A stretch of DNA of 64,000 nt from Tautonia sociabilis (GCF_003977685.1 NZ_RYZH01000007.1:97034-161033); one strand, 5' to 3'; positions 46,700-56,083 are shown, numbered from the stretch's first letter. Made by a program: numbers and translations. The notes: generated by a model from the letters alone, not told the origin.

Positions 46700-48208
46700 T
46701 CAGGGGCGGCGGCCCCTCGGCTCGGGCCCGCCGATGGTGAGCATCAGCGGCGTGCCGTCGATCGCCTCGAGCTGCAACTGCAGCCCGCGCTCCGGGTCGT
46801 ACTGGGAGGCGGCCAGCTCATTGAGCGCCTTCATCGAGGTCACTGGCACCGGCCCGACGGCCGTGATCCGCAACAGGGGCATCCGCCTGGGGTCCAGCCC
46901 CGACCGCGCCGCCGGGCTGCCGGGGGAGACGTCGGCGATGTACAGCCCGTCGGCCGGCACCCGGTCGGCCAGCTCGGCCGGCAGGTTCCCCGGCGGCCCT
47001 TCCACCACCAGCAGGCCCAGATCCAGCAGCACCGGCATGGCCCGGATCGTCACCGCCACCCGCTCCCGCTCTCCTCCCCGGACGACCGTCACCGGCACCG
47101 AACGCTCGATCGGCAGGGTGATCGTCCGGGTCCTTAGCGCGTTGGAGTCGTCCACCGGCTGGCCGTCGATCTCCAGCACCACGTCGCCGACCCTCAGCCC
47201 CGCCTCGTCGGCCGGGCCGCCGGGCACGACCCCCATGACCTGGGCCCCCCGGGCCTCCTCCAGCCCCAGCGCCTTCGCCTCTTCCGGCAGCACGTCCCGG
47301 ATCGTCACCCCGAGGTACCCCCGGATGACGCGCCCCTGCTCGATCAGTTGCTCGACCACCTTCTTCGCCAGCGCCGAGCTGATCGCCAGGCCGATGCCCT
47401 GGTACCCCCCCGTCTCCGAGAGAATGGCGGTGTTGATCCCGATCACCTCCCCCTTGAGGTTGATCAGCGGGCCGCCGGAGTTCCCCGGGTTGATCGCCGC
47501 GTCGGTCTGGATGAAGTCCTGGTACAGGTCGCCGGAGAGCGGCAGGCCCCCTCGGCCGGTCGCCGAGACGATCCCCGCCGTCACGCTCCGGTCCAGCTCG
47601 TAGGGGCTGCCGATGGCGAGCACCCAGTCGCCGATGTCGACCGCCTTGGAGTCTCCCCAAGGGGCCTCGGCCTCCAGGCGCCCCTCGACCTGGAGCACGG
47701 CCAGGTCGGTCTTCTCGTCCGAGCCGACCAGCCGGGCCGACAGCTCCCGGCGCCCCAGCCGGACGGTGATCCGGTCGGCGTCCTGGATCACGTGGTGGTT
47801 GGTCACCACGAAGCCGTTCTCGACGTCGATCACCACCCCCGAGCCCGCTCCCAGCGCGATCGTCCCCGGCCCCCCGCCGGGGCCGCCGAACATCGGCCCC
47901 CCCTGGGCCGCCGTCCGGATGTTCACCACCGCCGGCTGCACCCGGGTGCTGGCCAGCCGGAACAGGGCCGACGACCGGGCGATGATCTCCTGCTCGTCGA
48001 GCGTCTCCAGCATCTCGGCCGCGGCGGTCGCCCGACCGATCTCGTACCGGTAGCCGATCTGTTGCGCCAGGTACGGCATCCCGTAGACCGCCCCGGCCAT
48101 CAGCATCAGCACGAAGAGCACGAGCAGAAACCCCCGGCGGACCGGGGGGGTCTCGGGCCGGGGGGGAGGCGCATCGGGATCGAAATCGATCGGATCGAAC
48201 GAGGCCAT
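46700..48208 (-). CDS. HtrA/Deg-type serine protease with PDZ domains
   Basis: Envelope quality-control protease. The 502-aa product has an N-terminal membrane anchor (GFLLVLFVLMLMAGAVYG, about 26-43), a trypsin-like domain with catalytic His139 in VVTNHHVI, Asp168 in KTDLAVLQV and Ser244 in INPGNSGGPLIN, then a PDZ domain (GYLGVTIRDVLPEEAKALGL with GVVPGGPADEAGLRVGDVVLEIDGQP) and a second, more divergent PDZ-like segment (DGLYIADVSPGSPAARSGL). The active domain faces the periplasm or surface. AGGAG lies ten bases before the chosen ATG; upstream extension is ruled out by composition. It is downstream of dnaG's promoter region but on its own transcript. Substrates are unknown. Confidence 0.95.
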   Translation of the reverse strand: MASFDPIDFDPDAPPPRPETPPVRRGFLLVLFVLMLMAGAVYGMPYLAQQIGYRYEIGRATAAAEMLETLDEQEIIARSSALFRLASTRVQPAVVNIRTAAQGGPMFGGPGGGPGTIALGAGSGVVIDVENGFVVTNHHVIQDADRITVRLGRRELSARLVGSDEKTDLAVLQVEGRLEAEAPWGDSKAVDIGDWVLAIGSPYELDRSVTAGIVSATGRGGLPLSGDLYQDFIQTDAAINPGNSGGPLINLKGEVIGINTAILSETGGYQGIGLAISSALAKKVVEQLIEQGRVIRGYLGVTIRDVLPEEAKALGLEEARGAQVMGVVPGGPADEAGLRVGDVVLEIDGQPVDDSNALRTRTITLPIERSVPVTVVRGGERERVAVTIRAMPVLLDLGLLVVEGPPGNLPAELADRVPADGLYIADVSPGSPAARSGLDPRRMPLLRITAVGPVPVTSMKALNELAASQYDPERGLQLQLEAIDGTPLMLTIGGPEPRGRRP

Positions 48209-48522
48209 CGGGGGGCGTCTCCTGGCGGAGGGGACCGGGACGTCGGCGCCGAACCGCCGGGCCCGATACCAAGATAAGGCAAGCGTATGCGCGCCCCCCG
48301 CCGAATTCAACGCCTGCCCGGAGCCGGCCGATCCTCAAGGGCCCCACCACTCCCCGTCCCGATTGGGCCGGGCCCTCGCCCTCGGCTCTCCTGGCCCATG
48401 ACCGCCTCCCCGACTCTCGGGGGGGGGGGGGGAACGGACCGGGGACGTCCCGATTCCGGGAGCGTCCCCGCTTTGGTGTGCCCCTGGACCGTGTCTGGCT
48501 CGCCTTCCGGGCCGATCGTCTC
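48209..48522. other. Spacer with a 14-base G tract
   Basis: Lies between the starts of the HtrA gene and the end of the DUF1559 remnant. Fourteen consecutive G residues occupy 48419-48432. Nothing else was recognised. Confidence 0.5.
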
Positions 48523-49161
48523 CTAGTCGTCGAGGGAAACCGCCTCTCCCCCGGCTCTCGTCGCCAGCGCCCGCCAGACCGGCAGGGCGAGGGAGTCCCT
48601 CGCGAACCGAACGCTGCCATCCATCGCCAGCGTGTTGACCCCACCGAGGTGGGCGCTCCGGGCGGCGAAGACCCCCGAGTGGAGGGTTCTCGTGTGGAGG
48701 TCGACGTTCAGGGGGTCGACCGAGCAATCGTCGGTCGTCGCGTTGGGTGGAGCACCATGATTGGAGTTCGAGCAGTGCAGGCCGGAGAGGAACCACGTCT
48801 CGCCCCCTCGGGATTCGTGAGGGACGGACCGGGGGGACAATCCGGTGCAGACAGAGACGGCCCAGTCCGGATCGTCGCTCCGCGCCTGGAGGTCGATGTC
48901 CCCCAGCAAGTCGTCCCCGCCCCGGTCGTATCGCCCCGAGGTCCAGTCCCCCTGGCGACGCTCGGAGGCACCAATGGTCTGCGAGAGTCCGTCGGAGAAC
49001 TGCGACACCCGGTAGAAGCGATGGCCGGTGAACGGCCCCTCCCAGGAGAGCGGGACGGAGCTGCCGGGGGAGATCCAGAGGCTCGGCCCAATGTTGAACC
49101 GAGAATTGGTCCGGCCGAAGCCGGGTTCGGGCCGGGACCGGGACGTCCGAGGCGAGGGGCA
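48523..49161 (-). pseudogene. 3' remnant of a DUF1559 prepilin-like gene
   Basis: The open frame encodes the C-terminal half of a planctomycete DUF1559 protein: RFNIGPSLWISPGSSVPLS, a GPFTGHRFYRVSQFSDGLSQT segment, and the ending HLGGVNTLAMDGSVRFARDS with VWRALATRAGGEAVS, the typical H-x-G-G-x-N-x-L-x-x-DG tail. The usual start (a FTLIELLVVIAII prepilin signal and the LLPAVQ segment) is missing; upstream of about 49161 the frame turns into unrelated Arg/Pro-rich sequence and then overlaps the asnB start on the other strand. No plausible start codon or signal lies before it. A gene truncated at its 5' end by rearrangement is the best reading; an unusual short DUF1559 protein is less likely. 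Confidence 0.75.
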
Positions 49162-49240
49162 GGCGGCTTGGCCCGAGGCGATCCCTTGGCATAATGGATC
49201 GGGAGCGACCGCTGTCCGCGGGAAGGATCGAGACGAACCG

Positions 49241-51133
49241 ATGTGCGGCATCGCCGGCTTTGTCAATCGCGTCGGCGAGCCCGCCGACCTCGCCCTGCTC
49301 GGCCGCATGACCGGACCGATCCGCCACCGGGGCCCCGACGGCGACGGCGCCTTCGTCGACGGCCCCGCCGGGCTCGGCCACCGCCGCCTGGCGATCATCG
49401 ACCCCTCGCTCGGCGCCCAGCCGATGAGCAACGAGGACGGCTCCGTCTGGATCTCCTACAACGGCGAGATCTACAACGAGCCCGCCCTCCGCCTCGAGCT
49501 GGAGGCCCGGGGCCACCGCTACCGCTCCCGATGCGACACCGAGTCCCTCGTCCACCTCTATGAGGACGAGGGGCCCGACTTCGTCCGCCGGCTCAACGGC
49601 ATGTTCGCCCTGGCCCTCTGGGATTCCCGCCATCGCCGCCTGGTCCTGGCCCGAGACCGCATGGGCCAGAAGCCCCTCTTTTACTGCGAGACCTCCCGGG
49701 GAGGCCTCGTCTTCGGCTCCGAGCCCAAGGCCCTGCTCGCCCACCCCGACGTCCCCCGACGGCTCGACCCCGACGGCCTGGCGCGTTACCTCTTCTACGA
49801 GTACGTCCCGGCCCCGGGCTCGATCTGGGACGGTATCAAGAAGCTCCCGGCCGGCCACCTGCTGGAATGGTCCCTCGACCGCCCCGGCGCCGCCGTCCGG
49901 CGCTACCACGTCCCGGCCCTTCCCGTCTCCGAGGCCGACGCCCCCCCCTTCGACCAGGCCCGCTCCCGCTTCTGGGACGACTTCCGGGCCGCCGTCGCCC
50001 GGCACCGGAGGTCGGACGTCCCCCTGGGCGTCTTCCTCTCCGGCGGCGTCGACTCGTCGAGCGTCGCCGCGGCGCTGGCCGAGCTGGAGCCTCCGGCGGC
50101 CATCCGCACCTTCTCCATCGGCTTCGACGACCCGAGCTTCGACGAGAGCGCCCACGCCCGGGCCGTCGCCCGGCACCTGGGGACCGACCACCACGAGCGC
50201 ACCTTCGCCGTCTCCGACGTCCTGGAGCTGCTCCCCGAGGTCGCCGACTGGCTCGACGAGCCCTTCGGCGACGCCTCGATCCTGCCCACCCACCTGCTCA
50301 GCCGGTTCGCCCAGGCCGAGGTCACCGTCTGCCTCGGCGGCGACGGCGCCGATGAGCTGCTGGCCGGCTATCCCACCTTCGCCGCTCAGCGCGCCGCCCG
50401 AATCTTCCGGAGGCTCCCCTCATCGGCCCGGTCGCTCGTCGGAGCGGCCGTCGACCGGCTGCCGGTCGACCACGGCAACATCAGCCTCGACTTCAAGCTC
50501 AAGCGGTTCGTCCGGGGGGCCTCCGCTCCCGACGCCATCGCCCACCAGCGCTGGATCGGCTCCTTCAGCGGGCCCGAGCTAGTCGAGGTGCTCGCCGCCC
50601 CCCCCTCGGTCGACGTCGAGGCCGAGCACCTGGCCCGGTTCGAGGCGATCCCCCCCGGGCTGGACCCCCTCTCCCGGTCGCTCCGGCTCTACCAGGAAAC
50701 GTACCTTCCTGAGGATATCCTCACCAAGGTCGACCGAGCGAGCATGGCCGCCAGCCTAGAGGTTCGCGCCCCGTTCCTCGACGCCGAGCTGGTCGAGGAG
50801 ATCCAGCGCCTGCCGGCCTCCTACAAGTTCGCCCGAGGCTCCGGGAAGCGATTGCTCAAGGCGTCGGCGTGGGATAGGCTACCGGCGTCGATCCTCCGGC
50901 GGCCGAAGAAGGGGTTCGGCATCCCGGTGGCGCGCTGGCTCCGAGGCCCCCTCTCCGGCCTGCTCGACCGCTTGCTCGCCCCCGACCGCCTCCGCCAGCA
51001 GGGCTTGCTCCGGCCCGAGGCCGTCTCCCGGTTGATCCTCGAGCACCGCCAGGGCGTCCGAGACCACCGCAAGCCGCTCTGGACGCTGCTGGTCCTCCAG
51101 CTCTGGATCGACCGCTGGCTCGACGGCGGCTGA
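49241..51133 (+). CDS. asnB: Asparagine synthetase (glutamine-hydrolysing)
   Basis: Amidates aspartate using glutamine nitrogen, or in some clusters a related amidotransferase role. The 630-aa protein starts MCGIAGFVNR, with Cys2 as nucleophile of the class II glutaminase domain; HRGPDGDG, NGEIYNE and SRCDTESLVHLYE belong to it. The synthetase domain has the PP-motif FLSGGVDSSS (266-274), SIGFDDPSFDES, LGTDHHERTF and the C-terminal DRASMAASLEVRAPFLD with FARGSGKRLLK. Length and motifs fit the AsnB/WbpS-like class common in polysaccharide loci, but nothing here links it to one. The ATG follows GGAAGG at some distance; the frame is open upstream but without family sequence. It runs in the opposite direction to the DUF1559 remnant. 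Confidence 0.93.
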   Translation: MCGIAGFVNRVGEPADLALLGRMTGPIRHRGPDGDGAFVDGPAGLGHRRLAIIDPSLGAQPMSNEDGSVWISYNGEIYNEPALRLELEARGHRYRSRCDTESLVHLYEDEGPDFVRRLNGMFALALWDSRHRRLVLARDRMGQKPLFYCETSRGGLVFGSEPKALLAHPDVPRRLDPDGLARYLFYEYVPAPGSIWDGIKKLPAGHLLEWSLDRPGAAVRRYHVPALPVSEADAPPFDQARSRFWDDFRAAVARHRRSDVPLGVFLSGGVDSSSVAAALAELEPPAAIRTFSIGFDDPSFDESAHARAVARHLGTDHHERTFAVSDVLELLPEVADWLDEPFGDASILPTHLLSRFAQAEVTVCLGGDGADELLAGYPTFAAQRAARIFRRLPSSARSLVGAAVDRLPVDHGNISLDFKLKRFVRGASAPDAIAHQRWIGSFSGPELVEVLAAPPSVDVEAEHLARFEAIPPGLDPLSRSLRLYQETYLPEDILTKVDRASMAASLEVRAPFLDAELVEEIQRLPASYKFARGSGKRLLKASAWDRLPASILRRPKKGFGIPVARWLRGPLSGLLDRLLAPDRLRQQGLLRPEAVSRLILEHRQGVRDHRKPLWTLLVLQLWIDRWLDGG

Positions 51134-51328
51134 CCGGACGGCAGACCGGCGGCTTCCCGGCGAGGGGGCCGGGGGAAATCGGGGCCATCCCCCGGACGGG
51201 AGGCCCCCGGAGTCGAGGGGAGCGATCGGCTGGCCCGCCCTTGGCCCCGCTCTCGGCCCCGGCCCCCGCCCCGGCCTCCCGAACTCCTCTCTCCCGTGCC
51301 CGGGATCGGCGATCGAAGGGAACTCGTC

Positions 51329-52054
51329 GTGCGGATCCTCGTCGTCTCGGACATCCACGCGAACTGGCCCGCCCTGGCGGCGATCGACGAGCCGCACGAC
51401 GTCTGCCTCTGCCTCGGCGACCTCGTTGACTACGGACCCGACCCCCTCCCCTGCGTCCGATGGGCGATGGCGCACGCCCACTATTGCATCCGGGGCAACC
51501 ACGATCACGGCGTCGCCCAGGGGATCGAGGTCAGCGGAGACCACGGCTACCGCTACCTCACCGGCCTGACCCGGCAGCGCCACTGGTCCGCCCTCGGCCC
51601 CGCCGAGCGCCGCTACCTGCTTCAGCTCCCGCTGATGCAACGCCTCACCCTGCACGGCAAGCGCTACCTGCTGGTGCACGGCACCCCGCGCGACCCGCTC
51701 GACGAGTACCTGATGAAGGACCCCGAAACCTGGGCCCGCCGGGTCGACGGCGCCGAGGCCGACATCGTCTGCGTCGGCCACTCCCACATGCAGTTCAACC
51801 TCGTCGCCGGGGGAGTCGTCGTGCTCAACCCCGGCAGCGTCGGCCAGCCCCGGGACGGCGACCCCCGAGCCTCCTACGCCGTCATCGAGGACGGCAAGAT
51901 CCTGCTCAAGCGGGTCCCCTACCCGATCGCGGAGACGATCGCCCGCATGGACGCCACCGACCTCCCCGAAGGGGCCAAGCGCCTCTACGCCGAGGGGCTC
52001 CGCCTGGGCCGGCTCCCCTCGGCGCCCCCCCTCACCCAGGGAGGCCTGGCATGA
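51329..52054 (+). CDS. Metallophosphoesterase, YfcE/MJ0936-like
   Basis: Calcineurin-like phosphoesterase of unknown substrate. The 241-aa product has the five metal-binding motifs: DIHANW, GDLVDYGPD, GNHDHG, VHGTPRD and GHSHMQF, in the order and spacing of the family. The core is preceded by no signal peptide, so it is cytoplasmic. The GTG start was chosen for AAGGGA 7 bases upstream and for the RILVVSDIHAN opening. Its stop overlaps the start of the MFS gene by four bases (ATGA), giving a metallophosphoesterase-MFS-acyltransferase transcription unit. A role in phospholipid or nucleotide phosphate hydrolysis is possible but only a guess from the neighbours. Confidence 0.9.
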   Translation: MRILVVSDIHANWPALAAIDEPHDVCLCLGDLVDYGPDPLPCVRWAMAHAHYCIRGNHDHGVAQGIEVSGDHGYRYLTGLTRQRHWSALGPAERRYLLQLPLMQRLTLHGKRYLLVHGTPRDPLDEYLMKDPETWARRVDGAEADIVCVGHSHMQFNLVAGGVVVLNPGSVGQPRDGDPRASYAVIEDGKILLKRVPYPIAETIARMDATDLPEGAKRLYAEGLRLGRLPSAPPLTQGGLA

Positions 52055-53382
52055 CCGCGCCTCCCGAGCCGGCCGAGGGCGCCTCGATCCCCCCGGCGAC
52101 CCCGGCCGGAACGCCTCCCCGTCCGCTTGCCCGACGGGTCCCCTTGGCCTACCTCACCCTGTTCTGCCTGCTCTACGCGGTGCAGGGAGTCGTCTTCGCC
52201 TACTTCGCCAACTTCAACCAGGGCTACATGGGAGCCGCCGGCGTCTCCGACGAGGCCATCGGCTTCATCGGCTTCGTCGTGCTGCTCCCCTTCGCCTTCA
52301 AGTTCGTCTTCGGCCCGCTCTCCGACCGCATCCGCCTGCTCGGCCTCGGCCACCGCTCCCCCTACATCGTCCTCGGGCTGACGATCCAGGCCGTCGGCCT
52401 CGTCGGCCTGACCCGGATCGACCCGGGCTCCTCGACCACCGCCTTCGCCGCCGTCGCGCTGATGGCCGTCGTCGGCCTGGCCCTGTACGACACCTGCACC
52501 GACGGCCTGGTCATCGACATCACCCCCCCCGGCGACCGAGAGCGCGTGCAGGGGATGCTCATCTTCTCCCGGTTCGCCACCGCAGCCGTCGCCACCCTGG
52601 GCTTCGGCGCCTGGCTGCAGGCCACCGGCACCGGGCCCGGCCGGGGAGAAGGGGTGCTCTGGGCCTGCGCCGGCCTCACCCTCGTCCCGCTGGCGGTCGC
52701 CCTGGTCCTGCGCGAGCCGGACCGATCCGCCGACGCCGAGCGCTTCCGCTGGGCCGCCCTGAAGGTGCTGATCCGACCCCGAGCCCTGGTACTCATCGCC
52801 TTCGGCACCTTTTACGCGGTCGTCGCCTGGGGAGTGGAGATCAACCTGCCGATCCACTACGACCGCCTCGACTACGGTCCCGGCGCCATCGGCCGGTTCG
52901 GCTCCGCCCGCACCCTCGGCCGAGCCCTCGGCGGCCTGCTCCTGCCCCTCGGGGCCTCCCGGCTCGGCCGTCGCGGCACCTTGCGGGTCGCCGTGCTCGG
53001 CCTGGCCGTCACCGAGGCCTCCCAGGCGCTCATCGCCGCCGACTCGCCCTGGGGGGCCGGGCTGCTGAGCTTCCTCTTCGGCGTCGCCAACGGCTGGACC
53101 GAGGCCCTCTTCTACGTCCTGGCGATGGAGGCCTCCGACCCAAGAATGGCCGCCTCCACCTTCGCCCTGTTCATGGCCGTCTCGAACCTGAGTGTCATGG
53201 GAAGCTGGTTGTTCATCCGGACCGTCGCCGCCTTCGGCGACCGCTTCGCGCCCGCCTTCGTCGCGGCCGCCCTCGTCACCTGCCTGGCGCTGTTCGCCGT
53301 CCGCCCCCTGGCGAGGCTCAAGGCCATCGCCATCACCATCGACGACCCCAGCGCCGAACCGACCGGGACGGAGGCCGCCTGA
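52051..53382 (+). CDS. MFS transporter, AmpG-like
   Basis: Twelve-helix secondary transporter of 443 aa. Helices are evident from PLAYLTLFCLLYAVQGVVF to LVTCLALFAVRPLARLKAI. The loop between helices 2 and 3 carries GPLSDRIRLLG, the MFS motif A with Asp-Arg, and YDTCTDGLVIDITPPGDRERVQG resembles the AmpG/folate-biopterin branch, whose members import muropeptides or other cyclic substrates. The N-terminal 25 residues are Pro/Ala-rich and cytoplasmic. It overlaps the metallophosphoesterase by four bases and ends two bases before the acyltransferase gene, so the three are translated together. The substrate is unknown; a lysolipid, as for LplT, is suggested only by the neighbour. Confidence 0.88.
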   Translation: MTAPPEPAEGASIPPATPAGTPPRPLARRVPLAYLTLFCLLYAVQGVVFAYFANFNQGYMGAAGVSDEAIGFIGFVVLLPFAFKFVFGPLSDRIRLLGLGHRSPYIVLGLTIQAVGLVGLTRIDPGSSTTAFAAVALMAVVGLALYDTCTDGLVIDITPPGDRERVQGMLIFSRFATAAVATLGFGAWLQATGTGPGRGEGVLWACAGLTLVPLAVALVLREPDRSADAERFRWAALKVLIRPRALVLIAFGTFYAVVAWGVEINLPIHYDRLDYGPGAIGRFGSARTLGRALGGLLLPLGASRLGRRGTLRVAVLGLAVTEASQALIAADSPWGAGLLSFLFGVANGWTEALFYVLAMEASDPRMAASTFALFMAVSNLSVMGSWLFIRTVAAFGDRFAPAFVAAALVTCLALFAVRPLARLKAIAITIDDPSAEPTGTEAA

Positions 53383-53384
53383 CC

Positions 53385-54419
53385 ATGTCCGAGACGCTCT
53401 GGATCGCGCTGGGCCTGCTGGGAGGCGCGGCGTTCCTGCTGCTCTGTCCCCTGCTGTTCCTCCTGCTGGTCGCCGCCGTCCGGCCCGACTCGATCCAGTC
53501 GGCCCTGCGGCTGGTCCTCTGGCCGTGCTACCGGATCAAGGTCCTCGGCGCCGAGCACCTGCCCCCGACCGGCCCGGCGCTGGTGATCGCCAACCACGTC
53601 TCCTGGATCGACGGGTTCATCCTCGCCGCGGCCGTCCCCCGCCGGGGCTACGCGCTGGTCAACGCCACATATCTCGGCATTCCGATCCTCGGCCCGCTGG
53701 CGAAGCGGTCGGGGATGATCCCCGTGCCCGATCGCGGGCCGAAGGCCCAGCGCGCCATGCTCCGAGCCGCCTTCGAGGTCCTCGACCGAGGCGACGTGCT
53801 CGGCCTCTTCCCCGAGGCCCAGATCTCCCGCAACGGCCTGATGGGCCCCCTCTACCGCGGCATCGAGGTCATCGCCTCGGCCCGAGAACACGTCCCGGTC
53901 ATCCCCTGCTACCTCGACAACCTCTGGGGGAGCCCCCTGAGCTACTCCGGCGGCCGTTTCTTCTTCAAGTGGCCGAGCGACTGGCGGCGCACGGTCGTCG
54001 TCTCCTTCGGCCCCCCCGTCGAGCGTCCCCTGACCGTCTTCTCCGCCCGGCAAGCGATCCTCCTGGCTGGCGTCTCCGCCTTCGAGGCCCGGCCCCCCCG
54101 GGCGAAGGCCAGGCCCCTGGAAACGCTCGACCCCGCTCTGCCCCGCCTCCACCACCCCTCCCTCGGCCTGCTGGCCGCCTCCACCGCCAACTTCGACCGC
54201 GGAGGCATCCGCCAGATCGGCCAGAAGCCCGGCTCCGTCGGCCAGGCCGTCCCCGGCGTCGCCCTCCGCGTCGTCGGCGACGACGGCTCCCCCCTGCCCG
54301 CCGACACCGAGGGCCGCCTCCAGGCCCGCATCGCCGGCTCCCCCTCCTGGCAAGACACCGGCCTGCTCGCCCGCATCGACCGCGACGGCTTCGTCTTTCT
54401 CTCCTCACCAATTCCCTGA
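53385..54419 (+). CDS. PlsC-type acyltransferase with a C-terminal acyl-ligase remnant
   Basis: The 344-aa product has an N-terminal membrane segment (LLGGAAFLLLCPLLFLLLVA) and an intact acyltransferase domain: NHVSWID (His71, Asp76), SGMIPVPDRG, FPEAQIS (142-148) and HVPVIPCYLDN. After a linker, the last 75 residues match the end of AMP-binding acyl-activating enzymes as in the Aas acyltransferase/acyl-ACP synthetase: GSVGQAVPGVALRVVGDDG, LPADTEGRLQARIAG and WQDTGLLARIDRDGFVFL. The AMP-binding core and the lysine-bearing C-terminus are missing, so only a stump of the ligase remains and the ligase must be inactive. The gene starts two bases after the MFS stop. It probably acylates a lysophospholipid. 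Confidence 0.8.
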   Translation: MSETLWIALGLLGGAAFLLLCPLLFLLLVAAVRPDSIQSALRLVLWPCYRIKVLGAEHLPPTGPALVIANHVSWIDGFILAAAVPRRGYALVNATYLGIPILGPLAKRSGMIPVPDRGPKAQRAMLRAAFEVLDRGDVLGLFPEAQISRNGLMGPLYRGIEVIASAREHVPVIPCYLDNLWGSPLSYSGGRFFFKWPSDWRRTVVVSFGPPVERPLTVFSARQAILLAGVSAFEARPPRAKARPLETLDPALPRLHHPSLGLLAASTANFDRGGIRQIGQKPGSVGQAVPGVALRVVGDDGSPLPADTEGRLQARIAGSPSWQDTGLLARIDRDGFVFLSSPIP

Positions 54420-54814
54420 CCGCCCCTCCCCTTCCCTCCAGATGATCCAGGAGAGGAACCCCTTCGCTCCTTGGCAACCCACCCAAACATACAGACACCC
54501 GCGCCCACCATCACCGCCGTCAGGTCATCCCCCGTGTTCGTCGGATTGACCGTTCGTTCGGGAGATCGCCCGTCGCTCGTCTTGAGCGCGCCGAACGGTG
54601 TCCGGCCCCGCTCGGCGACGGCCCGGGGCCGACGCCTGCCTCGGCCGAGGTCGAGCCGATCCCCGCCCTCGATTCCCGGCGCGACGGTGCGCGGAACGAA
54701 CCCAAGCCGGCCCGGATCGATCGACGCAACTCGGCTTTTCACAATTGATTGCGAGAAACGCCTTCTCAAGGATCCGAGCGCACCGATCGCGTTCCGATCG
54801 CGTTCCGATCGCGT
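54420..54814. other. Spacer between convergent acyltransferase and threonine synthase genes
   Basis: No gene supported. Three tandem copies of GATCGCGTTCC (54785-54816) form an 11-bp repeat that runs into the threonine synthase stop codon. No terminator hairpin with a T-tract was seen. Confidence 0.5.
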
Positions 54815-56083
54815 TCAGAGCCCCCCGTCCAGGCAGTCCCGGATCGTCGGCAGGTACTTCTCGGCAGCGGCGGTGTTCACCAGCACGACGCGGTCGCCGG
54901 CCCCGACGACCCGGCGGTCGGCCAGCTCCTCCAGGACGGCGAGCGTGGCCGCCCCCTCCGGCGACCAGGCGAACCGACGCTGGCGCCACTCCTCCCGGAG
55001 GACCGACCGGATCCGATCGTCGTCGACCGCCAGGGCGCAGCCTCCGGTCTGGCGGACGATCCGGAGCACGTTGATGTGCCCGACGTTCCGGGCCACGTTC
55101 AGGCCGGTGGCGATGGTCTTCCCGGCCGGCTCGGGGGTAATGTCCTCGGCCCCGGACTCGAAGGCCCGGACCAGGGGAGCCGTCGCCGACGACTGCACGC
55201 AGACGAACCTTGGCCGCTTCGGCCCCACCAGGCCGAGCCGCTCCAGCTCGTCGAACCCCTTGGCCATCCCGACCACCCCGGTGCCCCCCCCGGTCGGGTA
55301 GACGATCACGTCCGGCAGCTCCCAGCGCCGGTCGGCCAGCCGGTCGCCGGAGGGCTCGGCCATCTCCAGGCCAAGCGTCTTCTTCCCCTCGGTCCTCCAG
55401 CCGGGCTCCTGGAAGGTGGCCACGCTGAAGAAGCCGATCGGGACGTAATGGTCTCGGATCCGGGCCCCGCAGTCGACGATCGTCCCCGGCACCAGCTCCA
55501 GCCGGACGCGGTCGGGGTGCAGCACCGCCAGGGCGGCCACGTTCCCCAGGACCGGCCGGTCGGTGTCGGGGGACATGACGATCACGGCCTCGATTCCCGC
55601 CGCCACCGCGTACCGGGCCAGGGCGTCCCCCGCGTTCCCCTGGGTCGGCACGGCGAGCCGGGAGAGCCCCAGGGCCCGGGCCATCGAGACGGTCATCGCC
55701 ATCCCCCGGTCCTTGAACGAGAGGGTGGGGTTGGCCCCGAAGCCGGGATGCGGCTTCCCCTCGTCCTTCACCTCCAAGCGGCAGCCGATCCGCTCGGCGG
55801 CCGGGTGCGGGTACGGCAGGATCGGCGTCCCCCCCTCCCCCAGCGAGACGACGTGCCGGCGGTCGTCCGGGTCGGTCGGGTCGATCGGCAGCAGCCCGCC
55901 GAACCGCCAGAGGTCGCGCCGGCCGGGGTCCCAGAACCGATCGGGGCCCCGCTCGGCCCTCAGGCGATCCAGGTCGAGCACGATCTGCACCGGCCTCCCG
56001 TCGCGCTCGCAGAGGTTCATCACCCGGTCGGCCGGGTAGGTTGCTCCGCAGACGGTGCAGGAGAGGTGGGAGACGTATCGCAT
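54815..56083 (-). CDS. thrC: Threonine synthase, PLP-dependent
   Basis: Converts O-phosphohomoserine to threonine. The 422-aa protein has an N-terminal zinc-ribbon-like segment (Cys9-x2-Cys12 in LSCTVCGATY and NLCERDG), the SLGEGGTPILPY substrate loop, the PLP lysine Lys124 in NPTLSFKDRGMA, the phosphate-binding GGGTG in VIYPTGGGTGVVG, and the C-terminal RFAWSPEGAATLAVLEEL. This zinc-ribbon form resembles the short threonine synthases of several bacteria and archaea; a related threonine-dehydratase-like activity cannot be excluded, but the FKDRG and gene length favour ThrC. GGAG lies about six bases before the ATG. It stands alone on the minus strand and converges on the acyltransferase. Confidence 0.88.
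   Translation of the reverse strand: MRYVSHLSCTVCGATYPADRVMNLCERDGRPVQIVLDLDRLRAERGPDRFWDPGRRDLWRFGGLLPIDPTDPDDRRHVVSLGEGGTPILPYPHPAAERIGCRLEVKDEGKPHPGFGANPTLSFKDRGMAMTVSMARALGLSRLAVPTQGNAGDALARYAVAAGIEAVIVMSPDTDRPVLGNVAALAVLHPDRVRLELVPGTIVDCGARIRDHYVPIGFFSVATFQEPGWRTEGKKTLGLEMAEPSGDRLADRRWELPDVIVYPTGGGTGVVGMAKGFDELERLGLVGPKRPRFVCVQSSATAPLVRAFESGAEDITPEPAGKTIATGLNVARNVGHINVLRIVRQTGGCALAVDDDRIRSVLREEWRQRRFAWSPEGAATLAVLEELADRRVVGAGDRVVLVNTAAAEKYLPTIRDCLDGGL

Noticed and set aside
52051..53382. Assigning the MFS gene as the lysophospholipid transporter LplT
   Set aside because: The neighbouring acyltransferase invites it, but the helix 4-5 loop motif (DTCTDGLVIDITPPGDRERVQG region) is closer to AmpG-type carriers.
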